Below are positions 7,022 to 16,121 of a stretch of 64,000 nucleotides of DNA, one piece after another. The stretch's first letter is position 1. Each line of letters opens with the position of its first letter. The DNA is taken from NCBI GenBank assembly GCA_017510785.1, contig JAFWMH010000036.1, positions 53,868 to 117,867 on the forward strand. Reading direction: 5' to 3'. This stretch comes from Atopobiaceae bacterium. GTDB taxonomy: Bacteria > Actinomycetota > Coriobacteriia > Coriobacteriales > Atopobiaceae. The notes beneath the pieces were generated by a model, which saw only the letters and a program-made list of their open reading frames with translations, was not told the origin of the DNA and ran no database searches. A program made the translations under genes and the position numbers.

Positions 7022-8359
7022 ATGCAAAGGAACATCATGCAGTCACTGCTCAACTGGAAGAACTCTCCTCGGCGTAAGCCGCTCGTGCTGCAGGGCGCGC
7101 GTCAAGTGGGAAAGACCTGGGCCATTCGTGAGCTTGCCCGCACCGAATTTGCCGCCATTGCGTATGTGGACTTTCTCGCGGACGAAGACATGCACTCAGT
7201 CTTCGAGGGAAGCCTTGAGCCGAGGCGTCTACTAGATGCGATAACGCTCCACACAGGTGTGAACGCCGACACACCAAACACCTTGGTGGTCTTCGACGAA
7301 GTGCAGGAGTGCCCACGTGCCCTCATGTCCCTCAAGTCGTTTCAGCAAGAACGCCCCGACATTCCTCTCATCGCGGCGGGCTCGCTACTCGGGGTGGCGT
7401 TGCACGGCCGGTCCAAAAGCAAGTCGGTGCGTACGGGTGACAAGGGTGTTTCGTTCCCCGTGGGAAAGGTCGACCACTTGCTCATGCACCCCATGACGTT
7501 CACGGAATACCTACGTGGCGTGGGACAGGACCGTATGGCCGCGCTCATCGACGCACGCGACGAGTCGCTCATGGGGGCCTTCGCCGAGCGCTTTACTGAA
7601 GAACTGCGTCGTTACATGTATGTAGGCGGCATGCCCGAAGCTGTACAAACATTTGCAGACGAGCACGACTACAACGGTGTTCGCAGTGTGCAAAACAGGC
7701 TGCTTACGGACTATGAGTTGGATTTCTCCAAATATGCGACACCACAGCTCACCGAACGCATACGCTTGGTGTGGCGCTCGCTACCCGGGCAGTTGTCACG
7801 CGAGAACAAGAAATTCCTCTACGCGGCCGTAAAGCCTGGCGCCCGAGCGCGTGGTTATGAGGAAGCCTTGCAATGGCTCGCTGATGCCGGGCTTGTACTG
7901 AAGGTCAATCGCATACGCAAACCCGGTCTTCCCCTCTCCGCTTACGAAGACTTGGGGGCGTTCAAGCTGTACCTGCTCGATGTGGGCCTGCTCGGTGCCG
8001 CAAGCCGCCTGGACGCCTCTACCATCGTAGAGGGGAATCGCCTCTTCACGGAGTTCAAGGGCTCACTTGCCGAGAACTACGTTTGTCAGTCGCTTGTGGC
8101 GTCGAACAAGGTCGTGCCCTACTACTGGTCGGCCGAAAACTCGACGGGAGAGGTAGACTTCGTATACGACTACTCCAATCGTGTTGTACCCGTCGAAGCA
8201 AAGGCCGAGGTTAACCTGCGCGCGAAGAGCCTGCGCACTTTTGTTGCCAAGTATGGGCTAGAGCCGGGCATCCGACTCTCGCTCGCGGGCTTCGACCGCC
8301 AGTCGTGGGTAACGAACATTCCGCTCTATGCAGCCGACCTACTGCCCGATTTTGTGTAG
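7022..8359 (+). CDS. ATP-binding protein with AAA and DUF4143 domains
   Basis: 445 residues. The N-terminal AAA_14 ATPase has Walker A GARQVGKTW and Walker B LVVFDEVQEC. The C-terminal DUF4143 domain (about 200-420) contains the nuclease-like pattern SAENSTGEVDFVYDY...VVPVEAKAE, similar to PD-(D/E)xK cores. These proteins are common and often multi-copy in anaerobes, and their role is unknown (suggested conflict or mobile-element function). The ATG at 7022 behind GAGGTGCG is preferred over the upstream in-frame ATG at 6992. No neighbour suggests a partner. Confidence 0.85.
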   Translation: MQRNIMQSLLNWKNSPRRKPLVLQGARQVGKTWAIRELARTEFAAIAYVDFLADEDMHSVFEGSLEPRRLLDAITLHTGVNADTPNTLVVFDEVQECPRALMSLKSFQQERPDIPLIAAGSLLGVALHGRSKSKSVRTGDKGVSFPVGKVDHLLMHPMTFTEYLRGVGQDRMAALIDARDESLMGAFAERFTEELRRYMYVGGMPEAVQTFADEHDYNGVRSVQNRLLTDYELDFSKYATPQLTERIRLVWRSLPGQLSRENKKFLYAAVKPGARARGYEEALQWLADAGLVLKVNRIRKPGLPLSAYEDLGAFKLYLLDVGLLGAASRLDASTIVEGNRLFTEFKGSLAENYVCQSLVASNKVVPYYWSAENSTGEVDFVYDYSNRVVPVEAKAEVNLRAKSLRTFVAKYGLEPGIRLSLAGFDRQSWVTNIPLYAADLLPDFV

Positions 8360-8411
8360 AAAAGTACCTTCGATTTGACGTCGATTTAACGACCCGTTTG
8401 CTCGATAAAAG

Positions 8412-8436
8412 GCGCCAGCACAAAGCTGGCGCTCCT
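8412..8436 (+). terminator. Hairpin after the DUF4143 gene
   Basis: GCGCCAGC-acaaa-GCTGGCGC followed by TCCTT, 53 bp behind the stop. The U-run is weak. Confidence 0.6.
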
Positions 8437-8456
8437 TCAAAGTGTTGGTCACAGCA

Positions 8457-8650
8457 CTACGCTGGCCATAACACGACTGCTTTTGATTGTTCCCAACCGC
8501 GCATCACCGCGTAATTCTCATTAGACAAACCCATTGCAGTGGCAGTATACGCTCCGTCCTGCGTCAGCGTTTGTCCATTGTAACAATATTCTATTTTCGC
8601 ATTTTTTACACGTAACGAATTGCCGCATACCCCAATTTGAGGCATACGGC
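8457..8650 (-). pseudogene. Out-of-frame remnant of a further surface repeat behind the secreted protein
   Basis: After the stop of the secreted protein, the next frame encodes MPQIGVCGNSLRVKN...YNGQTLTQDGAYTATAMGLS NENYAV when read on. The order 'valine/threonine strand, NGxxL, GxYTxTxxGLSNxNY' resembles the end of bacterial Ig-like surface repeats and follows the two repeats of the real protein. I read it as a third unit lost by frameshift and an early stop; it could also be chance. Confidence 0.4.
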
Positions 8651-8689
8651 ACGACCAATCTTCAGACGCTCGACCTGCAACGCGCCGTC

Positions 8690-10735
8690 TCACTGCTCCT
8701 CTACGATTTCGAACGTCACGCGTCGCGTGCCAGCATAATTGCGTTTGCCGGTAACCGTGATGGTTGCCGTGCCAACGTCCACGTTGTTCTCCCAACGCAC
8801 GGCACAGTCGCTGCCAAGCCCGAGGGTTTTGTCACCAGAGCGCACCGTGGGCATCGCCAGAATCGCCTTGCCTGTGTACGTTTGCGTCTTAGGAGCCAAC
8901 ACGCTGAACGAAGCAGGCTCAATAACGAACTCCGCAATCGATTTCCCCACGTACAGGCCACGTCCAGTAACCGTGCACATGCCCGTGCCAGCCTCAACGT
9001 TGTTTTTGTACGTCACGAGATAGTCGACTCGCGGACGCAACGTTTTTCCGCCAAGCCTCACCTCGGGAATCGGGCATTTGGCCGAGCCGTCGTAGGTATA
9101 GGTTTGCGCACCAAGCGAAACGACTGCGTCTTCAAGGCTCAGCTTCTTCCACTTGGCATGCAAGGTAAGCGGACCGGCAACAGGGATGGAAAAGTCGTAC
9201 GGAAATTTGAGCGAGCCATCCACAAACCAACCCGCGAACTCGTAGCCGTCTCGCGTCGGATCATCCGGCCGGGCAACCATGCTACCATGCATGACGCGCT
9301 GCCGATCAACACGCGACCCACCATTGCTCTCGAACGTCACAACGTAGGTGTTCGTCTCCCACTGCGCAAACAAGACAACATTTTCGTTCAGCTTAATCCA
9401 GTCCCCCGCCGCATATGTGTTCCCCGAACCATCCGGCTCGGTGCTCCACCGCACAAACGTGCGACCCACACACGTGAACGGACAATTTGGCACTTTACGC
9501 GAGTATCCCGCCTCTGCCCTCACGACCTCAAACGTCTCGGGCTCATCGTCACCATCGTTAGCATTGAGTGTAAGGGAGAAAATCGGCTTTTCGCTCTTGG
9601 CATTGCCCATTGTTTTGGCGCTAACGTATGCGCCGTGCTGGGCCGCAATGGCCTGCTTGCCCACGCCCGCCATAGCGCGCGCATCCCCCGCGTTGGCCAA
9701 AGCGACGGATTGCGTCCAAGTGCCGTTGTCGTTTTCGCGCGGGTCCGTCGTCTGCTCGCTGGATGCATTTCCAGCACACAGCGCATTTGAGCCAGCGACA
9801 TCCATCGCATCGACCTTCGCTTCGGCAACCAAACCACCCGTCACCACGAGCTCGCCCGCGGAGAGCATCGCGTCAGCGTCATCGTTGCTGGCCTTGCCAC
9901 CAAATGAGGCCGTCTCGAGTACACCCTCTTCGTCACCGCCGGATTGAGCGTACACCTTGAGCGTATTTCCCTCGGAAAGATCGATGCCATCGCGTGCCGT
10001 AAGCTTGGCGCCATCGCACAAAATGAGGTGCACCGTGCCGTTTATGGCCAGCCGCTCGTCGAGTTCGACGTCGTCGCGCACGACGTACCACGCGCCATAT
10101 TCGGTACCATCGCCAACGGCTTTTCCGCTAAAGTCGGAAGTGACCACGGTGTAGGTATCGCACCCGACGGACTCGCCCGCCTCGTTAACGTAAGGAACGG
10201 ATTCTTGCGGTTTGGTTACCGCGCCTCCGCATGCGCCAACGCCCGCCACCTGCTCGCGCACATCGTTTCCGGCAGAGTCTTCGCGCACTGCGGGGGCATC
10301 CCCAAGTGAATCCTCGCCATCCGAGCATTGCGTCGCCGGGAAAAGCTCCGCATTGGCTTCGGAAGTTGCGGCAGCCTCGGCAGATTCCGCGGCAACAACG
10401 ACCTCGCCTTCGTCGGGACCTTGGCCAGGGCCTTCGTAGTTTCCAGAACCTTCGAGACTGGCGGAACCTTCGAGACTGGCATCGCCCGCCTCCACCGCCG
10501 AGGGCCCACTCGCGGCTTCGAGCTCGCCTGTGGTGGCCTCCGGAGCAACACGGCCCTCGCCATCCCCCGGCGTTGTTGACACATGCTCAATCGCGTCTGC
10601 CGGCGAACAAGGAGCGTCCAAGGCCTCTGCCAATGCACATGGCAAATCGGCGCCGAACAGCGACGACGTAATTGCGGCACTCGTCAGCAATGCGAGCACA
10701 CGTGATGTGCGAACACCTTTAATGTGTATCCCCAT
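8690..10735 (-). CDS. Secreted surface protein with InlB-type and Ig-like repeats
   Basis: 681 residues. Start at 10735 because AGAGGTGA precedes it and the promoter at 10760-10789 excludes an earlier start. A signal peptide (basic KGVRTSR, then VLALLTSAAITSSLFG, cleavage near ALA-EA) is followed by a long acidic, Ala/Glu/Ser-rich stretch and a central region. At about 490-535 there is an InlB B-repeat (VTFESNGGS...DGYEFAGWF), and the end has two about 70-residue repeats (TYDGSA...VDYLVTYKNN...VTGRGLY and TYTGKA...CAVRWENN...VTGKRNY). No LPXTG or C-terminal membrane anchor is present, so the mode of retention is unclear, perhaps because the 3' end is altered (see 8457-8650). Confidence 0.8.
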   Translation of the reverse strand: MGIHIKGVRTSRVLALLTSAAITSSLFGADLPCALAEALDAPCSPADAIEHVSTTPGDGEGRVAPEATTGELEAASGPSAVEAGDASLEGSASLEGSGNYEGPGQGPDEGEVVVAAESAEAAATSEANAELFPATQCSDGEDSLGDAPAVREDSAGNDVREQVAGVGACGGAVTKPQESVPYVNEAGESVGCDTYTVVTSDFSGKAVGDGTEYGAWYVVRDDVELDERLAINGTVHLILCDGAKLTARDGIDLSEGNTLKVYAQSGGDEEGVLETASFGGKASNDDADAMLSAGELVVTGGLVAEAKVDAMDVAGSNALCAGNASSEQTTDPRENDNGTWTQSVALANAGDARAMAGVGKQAIAAQHGAYVSAKTMGNAKSEKPIFSLTLNANDGDDEPETFEVVRAEAGYSRKVPNCPFTCVGRTFVRWSTEPDGSGNTYAAGDWIKLNENVVLFAQWETNTYVVTFESNGGSRVDRQRVMHGSMVARPDDPTRDGYEFAGWFVDGSLKFPYDFSIPVAGPLTLHAKWKKLSLEDAVVSLGAQTYTYDGSAKCPIPEVRLGGKTLRPRVDYLVTYKNNVEAGTGMCTVTGRGLYVGKSIAEFVIEPASFSVLAPKTQTYTGKAILAMPTVRSGDKTLGLGSDCAVRWENNVDVGTATITVTGKRNYAGTRRVTFEIVEEQ

Positions 10736-10759
10736 CGACTCACCTCTTTCCATGCACAG

Positions 10760-10789
10760 ATTATATACAACTCGATGAAAACAAGCCAA
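10760..10789 (-). promoter_or_regulatory. Promoter of the secreted protein gene
   Basis: On the minus strand TTGGCT (10784-10789) and TATAAT (10760-10765) are 18 bp apart. The expected start site near 10752 leaves a short leader with the Shine-Dalgarno before 10735. Confidence 0.7.
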
Positions 10790-10945
10790 TGCAGCGTGGG
10801 CAAACACTCCGCATCGCCATCTTTAGAGCCAAAACGCTCTTTCGGGAGGGTAACTCCTCCGGGCAACAACCCGCTAAAGGAGCCTCTCGCAGCCGCGCAT
10901 CGACGCTGCAAAAGCTCACGCCTCGTGAGCCCGGCCCCCCATCGG

Positions 10946-11055
10946 CCGTAACGCTGGCAGCGTCGGCAACGTTAGCGGCCGTCGGTAACGTCAGCAGCCG
11001 TCGGCAACGTCGGCCGAAACATCGGTTACGTCGGTAACGTCGGTAACGTCAACGA
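10946..11055. repeat. 9-12 bp tandem repeats (GTAACGTCGGC type)
   Basis: Variants of CGTCGGTAACGT are repeated from the intergenic gap into the 3' end of the next gene, encoding its VTDVTDVTDV tail. Confidence 0.7.
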
Positions 11056-11344
11056 CCTCAACAATGGACTCCACCTCGATGCCCGAGGGCTCCGCGTCGT
11101 CGGAAGTCGTCATACGCGTCGCAACAAGCCCCTTAACACGCGAGGGCAGCGGGTACTCCTCAACCGTGCGAATAAGGGAGTCCTTGGTTTCGCCACGACG
11201 ATACAGGCGACTCACAAGCCGTTGATGGGCGCGGTCCAGCCCCTCGCTTGCCGCGGAGAGCAGCACCAGCGCCGAAACTCCCAACGGACCCGGCTTCGAT
11301 GCCCGACGTTTCCCGCCTTCAACCCTGATTGTTGGCCTGCTCAT
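10991..11344 (-). CDS. Small protein of unknown function with repetitive acidic tail
   Basis: 117 residues, start well supported by AGGAGGAAAC before the ATG. The N-terminal 80 residues are basic and then mixed (GPLGVSALVLLSAASEGLDR), with no family I recognise. The last 30 residues (VEVVDVTDVTDVTDVSADV) are made by the tandem repeat underneath, so their length is likely variable between strains. It is divergent from aroD with 74 bp between the starts, which must contain both promoters (TATATT-like sequence near 11370). Confidence 0.6.
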   Translation of the reverse strand: MSRPTIRVEGGKRRASKPGPLGVSALVLLSAASEGLDRAHQRLVSRLYRRGETKDSLIRTVEEYPLPSRVKGLVATRMTTSDDAEPSGIEVESIVEVVDVTDVTDVTDVSADVADGC

Positions 11345-11418
11345 GTTTCCTCCTCGCTTTTCTCAAATAGTATATTATTTCGACGCGAGCAAAGCCCTCA
11401 ACGCGAGAAGGTTCTAAC

Positions 11419-12180
11419 ATGACTCCAATTACCATCAAGAACGTACGCATCGGAGAAGGTCGCCCGAAAACAATCGTTCCCATACTCAATGCCACGCGCG
11501 AAGACGCAGTTTGCGCCGCCCAGCGCGCCGTCGCGGCGGGAGCCGACTGCATCGAGTGGCGTGCCGACCATTCGCGCAACCCCCACGACGCTGCTGAGCT
11601 CGCGGCCATGGCACACGCATTGGGAAACGCGCTCCCCACAACGCCCCTCATAGCAACGCTGCGCACCAAGGGCCAAGGCGGGCAGCTCGAAGCGACCGGC
11701 GAGGAATACGCACGGCTCGTTCAGGCAATCGTCGACGCAGGAGGACCCGATTTTGTCGACATAGAGTTTGGCGTCGGCCACGACCGTGTTCGCGAGCTCG
11801 CATCCACAGCCCTCCGGCGCGGCATGCGTACGATTGTTTCCCATCACGACTTTGCCGGCACGCCCGAGTCGAACTGGATGGTTGCCGAGCTGCACCGCAT
11901 GGCCGAACTCGGAGCGAGCATCCCCAAGCTCGCCGTTATGGCCACCTCCCCCAGCGACGCCGCGCGACTCATGGAAGCAACGTCGACTGCATCCTCCCAG
12001 CTCGAAACTCCCCTGCTCACCATGGCGATGGGGCAGCACGGCGCCATTACGCGACTCGCCGGCGAATCCTTTGGCAGCGCACTCACGTTTTGCGCACTCG
12101 AAACGGCCTCGGCACCTGGTCAGGTGAGCCTCGAGAAGGCAGTCTGTGCGCTCAACGCCCTTCACGCAGCGCTGGCATGA
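11419..12180 (+). CDS. aroD: 3-dehydroquinate dehydratase, type I
   Basis: 253 residues. AroD converts 3-dehydroquinate to 3-dehydroshikimate, step three of the shikimate pathway that feeds the trp operon in this window, through a Schiff base. The class I signature is clear: IEWRADH, H143 in TIVSHHDF and the Schiff-base lysine K170 in ASIPKLAVM, at the same numbers as in the enteric enzyme. The C-terminal GAITRLAGESFGSALTF loop is typical. GAGAAGG precedes the ATG. No other aro genes are beside it. Confidence 0.95.
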   Translation: MTPITIKNVRIGEGRPKTIVPILNATREDAVCAAQRAVAAGADCIEWRADHSRNPHDAAELAAMAHALGNALPTTPLIATLRTKGQGGQLEATGEEYARLVQAIVDAGGPDFVDIEFGVGHDRVRELASTALRRGMRTIVSHHDFAGTPESNWMVAELHRMAELGASIPKLAVMATSPSDAARLMEATSTASSQLETPLLTMAMGQHGAITRLAGESFGSALTFCALETASAPGQVSLEKAVCALNALHAALA

Positions 12181-12308
12181 CGCGCGAACATTCACGTCCC
12201 CCTCATCTGCTACATTCATTAGTGGGGACGGTGCGCATCGCTCGCCGAGTCGGCGCAACTTGCAAACCAATCCCCAACGGCAACGGCATCCCGCGAAAGG
12301 GGAACGTC

Positions 12309-13457
12309 ATGAGGTCTCGACTCACAACGGGTTTGGCAGTGTTCGTGTTGGCCATCTTGTCGCTTGGCCCCCTACTCGGCCTCACGGGGTGTGTTAACGA
12401 GGAAGTAATAGCTCGCGCAACGATTGCAAGCATCTTCAACATGTTTAAGGACCCAACCGAGGAGAACCTCGAGCCATACATCAAACTGGCGCGTGAGGTC
12501 GAACCCGTGGGATCCATAATGCACGAGGCAGAGCAGTACGACGTCGACGTTTACGAGCTAACCGCGCATCTTCTCAAGCACTACGACTACGAAATACACG
12601 ACGTAAGCATCAACGGCAACTCAGGCAGCGCCAATCTCACCATTACGCACATCGACCCTCAAGCCGCAACGGAAGCAACGTTCGACGCGATTAAGGACGA
12701 CACCAAGTTCAATAACGACGTGCTCAAAAAGGCAATTAATGGGGATATGAACGGCGTTTACGCATCGATTACCAACAAGTTTTACGACGTCATCGACGCC
12801 ACGGAGAACACCACAACCACCGATTTAAACGTTGAGCTCACCAAAAAGGATGCGGGATGGAACGTCACCGACGAAAGCATACAAGACTTTATCTCCAACA
12901 TATACGAGCACTTCGATATGAAGAAGTTTGAAACAAAAGCCGACGAGGCCATGGTGCGATTCACCCTTACAACAGTATTCGATGCGTACAAAAACGTCGA
13001 CAAAGAGATTCTTTCGGTGTTTATTGATGCGGCGGATGGTTCTGGATTAAATCAACTCGAAACGTACGGAATCGACCCATACGAGTATTTGGGCCACATC
13101 TTCAAGCACTTTGAATACGAAGTCGGCGACATTACCGTGAATGGCAATAAGGCCACCGCAAGTGTCACGCTTACAAACGCCAACTTCCAAAGCATTATGG
13201 ATCGCCTCAACTCGGATGTGGAAAACGACGCGAATTTCCGTTCGCAACTCGAAGAGAAGGTTAACAACAATGACGAGAAGGGTTTTTATAAGGTCCTGTT
13301 CGATCACGTATACAAACTGATTGACGAATCGGACGACTTGGTAACGACCAAGCTCAATCTCCACTTTACTAAGACGAACGGCGTATGGGACGTCGACGAA
13401 TCGAGTCTCAACGACTTTGCCAAGGCCGTTTTGGGCGACTTCAACGTCTCGGTCTAG
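12309..13457 (+). CDS. Lipoprotein with two related domains
   Basis: 382 residues. The start behind AAAGGGGA gives a type II signal peptide (MRSRLTTGLAVFVLAILSLG) with lipobox LTGC. Two similar halves follow (about 35-200 and 205-380), each with a DPYEYLxHxxKHFxYEVxDxxVNGNxxxAxVTxTN-like pattern and a conserved helix, so the gene arose by internal duplication. This is the DUF5105/DUF4878-like layout of small Gram-positive lipoproteins with NTF2-like folds. Function unknown; it should be anchored on the outer face of the membrane. Confidence 0.75.
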   Translation: MRSRLTTGLAVFVLAILSLGPLLGLTGCVNEEVIARATIASIFNMFKDPTEENLEPYIKLAREVEPVGSIMHEAEQYDVDVYELTAHLLKHYDYEIHDVSINGNSGSANLTITHIDPQAATEATFDAIKDDTKFNNDVLKKAINGDMNGVYASITNKFYDVIDATENTTTTDLNVELTKKDAGWNVTDESIQDFISNIYEHFDMKKFETKADEAMVRFTLTTVFDAYKNVDKEILSVFIDAADGSGLNQLETYGIDPYEYLGHIFKHFEYEVGDITVNGNKATASVTLTNANFQSIMDRLNSDVENDANFRSQLEEKVNNNDEKGFYKVLFDHVYKLIDESDDLVTTKLNLHFTKTNGVWDVDESSLNDFAKAVLGDFNVSV

Positions 13458-13527
13458 CGCTCGATCTAGCGCCGTGAGGCGATTCTGTGCAAACGGCGCG
13501 TGCCCCCGGGCATGCGCCATGCTGTGC

Positions 13528-13533
13528 TATAGT
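13528..13533 (+). promoter_or_regulatory. -10 box upstream of FMN riboswitch
   Basis: TATAGT lies 12 bp before the first RFN helix; the -35 is poor. Confidence 0.4.
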
Positions 13534-13544
13534 CAAGCTATCAG

Positions 13545-13673
13545 TTTCGGGGCGGGGTGAAATTCCCCACTGGCGGTGATGGGAGCAGGCTCCCGAGCCC
13601 GCGTGCCGCAGCGGCGGCTGACTTGGTGAGAATCCAAGGCCAACGGTTACAGTCCGGATGGAAGAAACGGAGG
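13545..13673 (+). promoter_or_regulatory. FMN riboswitch (RFN element)
   Basis: The conserved order is present: GGGGCGGGGTGAAATTCCCC, ACTGGCGGT, GAGCCCGCG, GACTTGGTGAGAATCC, AACGGTTACAGTCCGGATG and GAAGAA. The element runs directly into the GGAGG of ribU with no separate terminator, so it should act by hiding the ribosome site when FMN is bound. Confidence 0.95.
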
Positions 13674-13680
13674 GCCAGCC

Positions 13681-14271
13681 ATGGCTACCGACTTGAGTTC
13701 TGCCAGCAATCGTCACGACAACCACTCCACCACAGAGCAAGGTTCCGGATGGAGCACCAAGCGCATCACGATAACTGCGCTCTTTTGCGCCGTCGCCGCC
13801 ATTTGCACGCTGTTCCTGGAGTTCCCCATCCTGCCGGGCGTCACGTTCCTTAAGTACGACCCGTCGGCAATAATCGCACTCATCGCCGGCTTCGCGTTCG
13901 GCCCGCTCACTGGAGCTGTGGTAAGCACCGTATCGTACCTGCCGCACATAGCTACGTCGAGCGGCATCTATGGCATGCTGATGGCAATTATCGCCACGCT
14001 GAGCCTCGTGCTGCCTGCATCGCTCGTGTACCAACGCAACACCACGTTTAAAGGCGCGCTCATCGGCATGGGTGTTGGCGCAGTGGTGTGCCTTGCGTGC
14101 TGCATCCTCGCCAACCTTGTGATAACCCCCATCTTCATGGGCGCGCCGACGCAAACCGTTATCGATATGATCGTCCCTGCGCTTTTGCCGTTCAACATAG
14201 TAAAAATCGCCATCAACTGCGTCGTGACGGCAGCCGTGTACAAGCCCATCACCAAGGCGTTGGGCAACTAG
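13681..14271 (+). CDS. ribU: ECF transporter S component, riboflavin-specific
   Basis: 196 residues with five to six hydrophobic segments (ITITALFCAVAAICTLFLEF, then LIAGFAFGPLTGAVVSTVSY and others). The S component binds the vitamin at the membrane. RibU assignment rests on the FMN riboswitch immediately upstream and on FPILPGVTFLKYDPSAI, a sequence found in RibU proteins. The hydrophilic N-terminus of about 25 residues is longer than usual. The gene leads an operon whose next two genes encode the energising module, so this genome may use a dedicated rather than shared module. Confidence 0.92.
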   Translation: MATDLSSASNRHDNHSTTEQGSGWSTKRITITALFCAVAAICTLFLEFPILPGVTFLKYDPSAIIALIAGFAFGPLTGAVVSTVSYLPHIATSSGIYGMLMAIIATLSLVLPASLVYQRNTTFKGALIGMGVGAVVCLACCILANLVITPIFMGAPTQTVIDMIVPALLPFNIVKIAINCVVTAAVYKPITKALGN

Positions 14272-16121
14272 TGAGCGGCAGCGACCAAAGCGACTTCGCG
14301 CGTGAGGCACTCCGCTCGCAGGGCGCACCGGGCTCGTCCGCACGCACCCTTGACTTTGGCCGGGACGGGCAGGCCCCAACGGACGCATCTCTCATGGAGC
14401 TTTCGCACGTAACGCTTGAGTACGAGAGCGGCTCACAGGCGCTCAACGACGTGTCGCTTTCGGTCGCACCCGGCGAATGGCTTTGCGTGCTCGGCGCCAA
14501 TGGCTCGGGCAAGTCCACGCTTGCCTCCGTCCTGTGCGGACTGCTTGCACCCGACGCGGGCTCTGTGCGACTCGTCGGCGAGGACGTGTTCGACGGCGCG
14601 CGCGGCGCGCGCATCGACTTCGATGCGTATCGTCGCGCGCGCCGCTCCATCGGGTTGGTTTTCCAAAACCCCGACGACCAAATCGTAACCACGGTGGTCG
14701 ACGAGGACGTTGCGTTCGGTCCCGAGAACCTCGGTGTTCCTCCCGCAGAAATCGGCCGACGCGTGGAACGCGAGCTCCGACGCGTGGCGATGCAGGACTT
14801 TGCCAAGGCCGATCCCACGCATCTCTCTGGCGGACAAAAGCAGCGCGTAGCCATTGCGGGTGCTCTGGCCATGGAACCACAAGTGCTCGTGCTCGATGAG
14901 CCGGGCTCTTTGCTCGACGTGCGCGGACGTGCGGCAATACTGCGCGTTATGGGTCGTTTACGCGAGGCGGGCACGACTATTGTGCATATAACCCATTTTA
15001 TGGACGAGGCGCTTGAGGCCGACCGCGTGGTAGTGCTCAATGCTGGTCGGGTAGCACTTGAGGGAACGCCGCGCGAAGTGTTCGACCCTTCGCATGCAGA
15101 GCTTCTCACCACGCTCGGGCTTGAGGAGCCGTTCGAGATGCGGCTCCGACGGCGCGTGCAGTTCCTGAGATACGAGGACTGTTTGAGCACGGCGCCCTCC
15201 GGGCCACCGACGGAGCAGTTGTCTATTCTTTGTGGGCGGGCACGCACGGAGGACTCGCCCGCCCAACAGGAGCAGCCGGCCATCTCCGTCGAGCACGTCT
15301 CCTTTGCCTACCGACGCGAGCGCAAGGCGCTCGATGACGTGTCGCTTGAAATCGCGCAGGGCGAGTCGCTGGCCATCATAGGCCAAACGGGTTCGGGCAA
15401 GTCCACACTGCTGCGGCTACTCTGTGCCCTTGAGGTCCCCGACGAGGGCCGCGTGGTGATAAACGGCATATGCACCGCACGCAAACGCAGCCGGCGCCGC
15501 CTACACGGAACCATTGGCTACGTAATGCAGCACCCCGAGCGTCAGCTCTTCGCAAGCACCGTTTTGGAGGACGTTTCGTTTGGACCTCGCAACATGGGGC
15601 TTTCGGCAAGCGAAATCTCCCAACGCTGCGCAAAGGCTTTGCACATAGTGGGGCTGGTGGGTTTCGACGACGCCTCGCCCTTCGAGCTTTCGGGCGGGCA
15701 GCAACGGCTGTGCGCGTTGGCGGGCATCCTTGCCATGCAGCCCAAAACGCTTGTGCTCGACGAGCCCCGAGCAGGACTCGACCCCCGCGGACGCCATGAG
15801 CTGCGGGGAATACTGAACAATATTCACGCACTGGGTACGACCATCGTGCAAGTAACGCACTCCATGGAGGAGGCCGCACGCGCCGAGCGCATCGTGGTAC
15901 TCGATCAGGCGCGCGTCTTGCTCACGGGCACCCCTGCGGAGGTGTTCTGCGCGAAAAACGAAGAGCTTCTGCTGCGGGCAGGCCTTGGGCTACCACTACC
16001 CCTCGCATGGGCGCTCGCGCATGGCATAGAGTCCTCGCCGCTCACACTCGATGCCCTGGCGCAAACCATTTCAACAGAGCATCCCTCCTTTTCGGACTGG
16101 GGCGATTCGCATGGCGCTTAA
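14271..16121 (+). CDS. ecfA: ECF transporter ATPase, two ABC domains fused (EcfA-EcfA')
   Basis: 616 residues, about twice the usual size. Domain 1 (about 43-275) has Walker A GANGSGKSTLA, LSGGQKQRV and Walker B VLVLDEPGSLLD. Domain 2 (about 340-575) has GQTGSGKSTLL, LSGGQQRLC and LVLDEPRAGLD. The two normally separate EcfA1 and EcfA2 subunits are therefore one polypeptide. I place the start at the GTG at 14271 that overlaps the ribU stop; the ATG at 14395 is the alternative and would remove a 41-residue non-conserved leader. It overlaps ecfT by 11 bases. Confidence 0.9.
   Translation: MSGSDQSDFAREALRSQGAPGSSARTLDFGRDGQAPTDASLMELSHVTLEYESGSQALNDVSLSVAPGEWLCVLGANGSGKSTLASVLCGLLAPDAGSVRLVGEDVFDGARGARIDFDAYRRARRSIGLVFQNPDDQIVTTVVDEDVAFGPENLGVPPAEIGRRVERELRRVAMQDFAKADPTHLSGGQKQRVAIAGALAMEPQVLVLDEPGSLLDVRGRAAILRVMGRLREAGTTIVHITHFMDEALEADRVVVLNAGRVALEGTPREVFDPSHAELLTTLGLEEPFEMRLRRRVQFLRYEDCLSTAPSGPPTEQLSILCGRARTEDSPAQQEQPAISVEHVSFAYRRERKALDDVSLEIAQGESLAIIGQTGSGKSTLLRLLCALEVPDEGRVVINGICTARKRSRRRLHGTIGYVMQHPERQLFASTVLEDVSFGPRNMGLSASEISQRCAKALHIVGLVGFDDASPFELSGGQQRLCALAGILAMQPKTLVLDEPRAGLDPRGRHELRGILNNIHALGTTIVQVTHSMEEAARAERIVVLDQARVLLTGTPAEVFCAKNEELLLRAGLGLPLPLAWALAHGIESSPLTLDALAQTISTEHPSFSDWGDSHGA

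Noticed and set aside
8534..9790. 418-codon open frame on the plus strand
   Set aside because: Antisense to the secreted repeat protein; no start site or motifs.
10790..10945. Riboswitch in the leader of the secreted protein
   Set aside because: The stretch has GC-rich hairpins, but it lies upstream of a good promoter for the gene and matches no riboswitch class I know.
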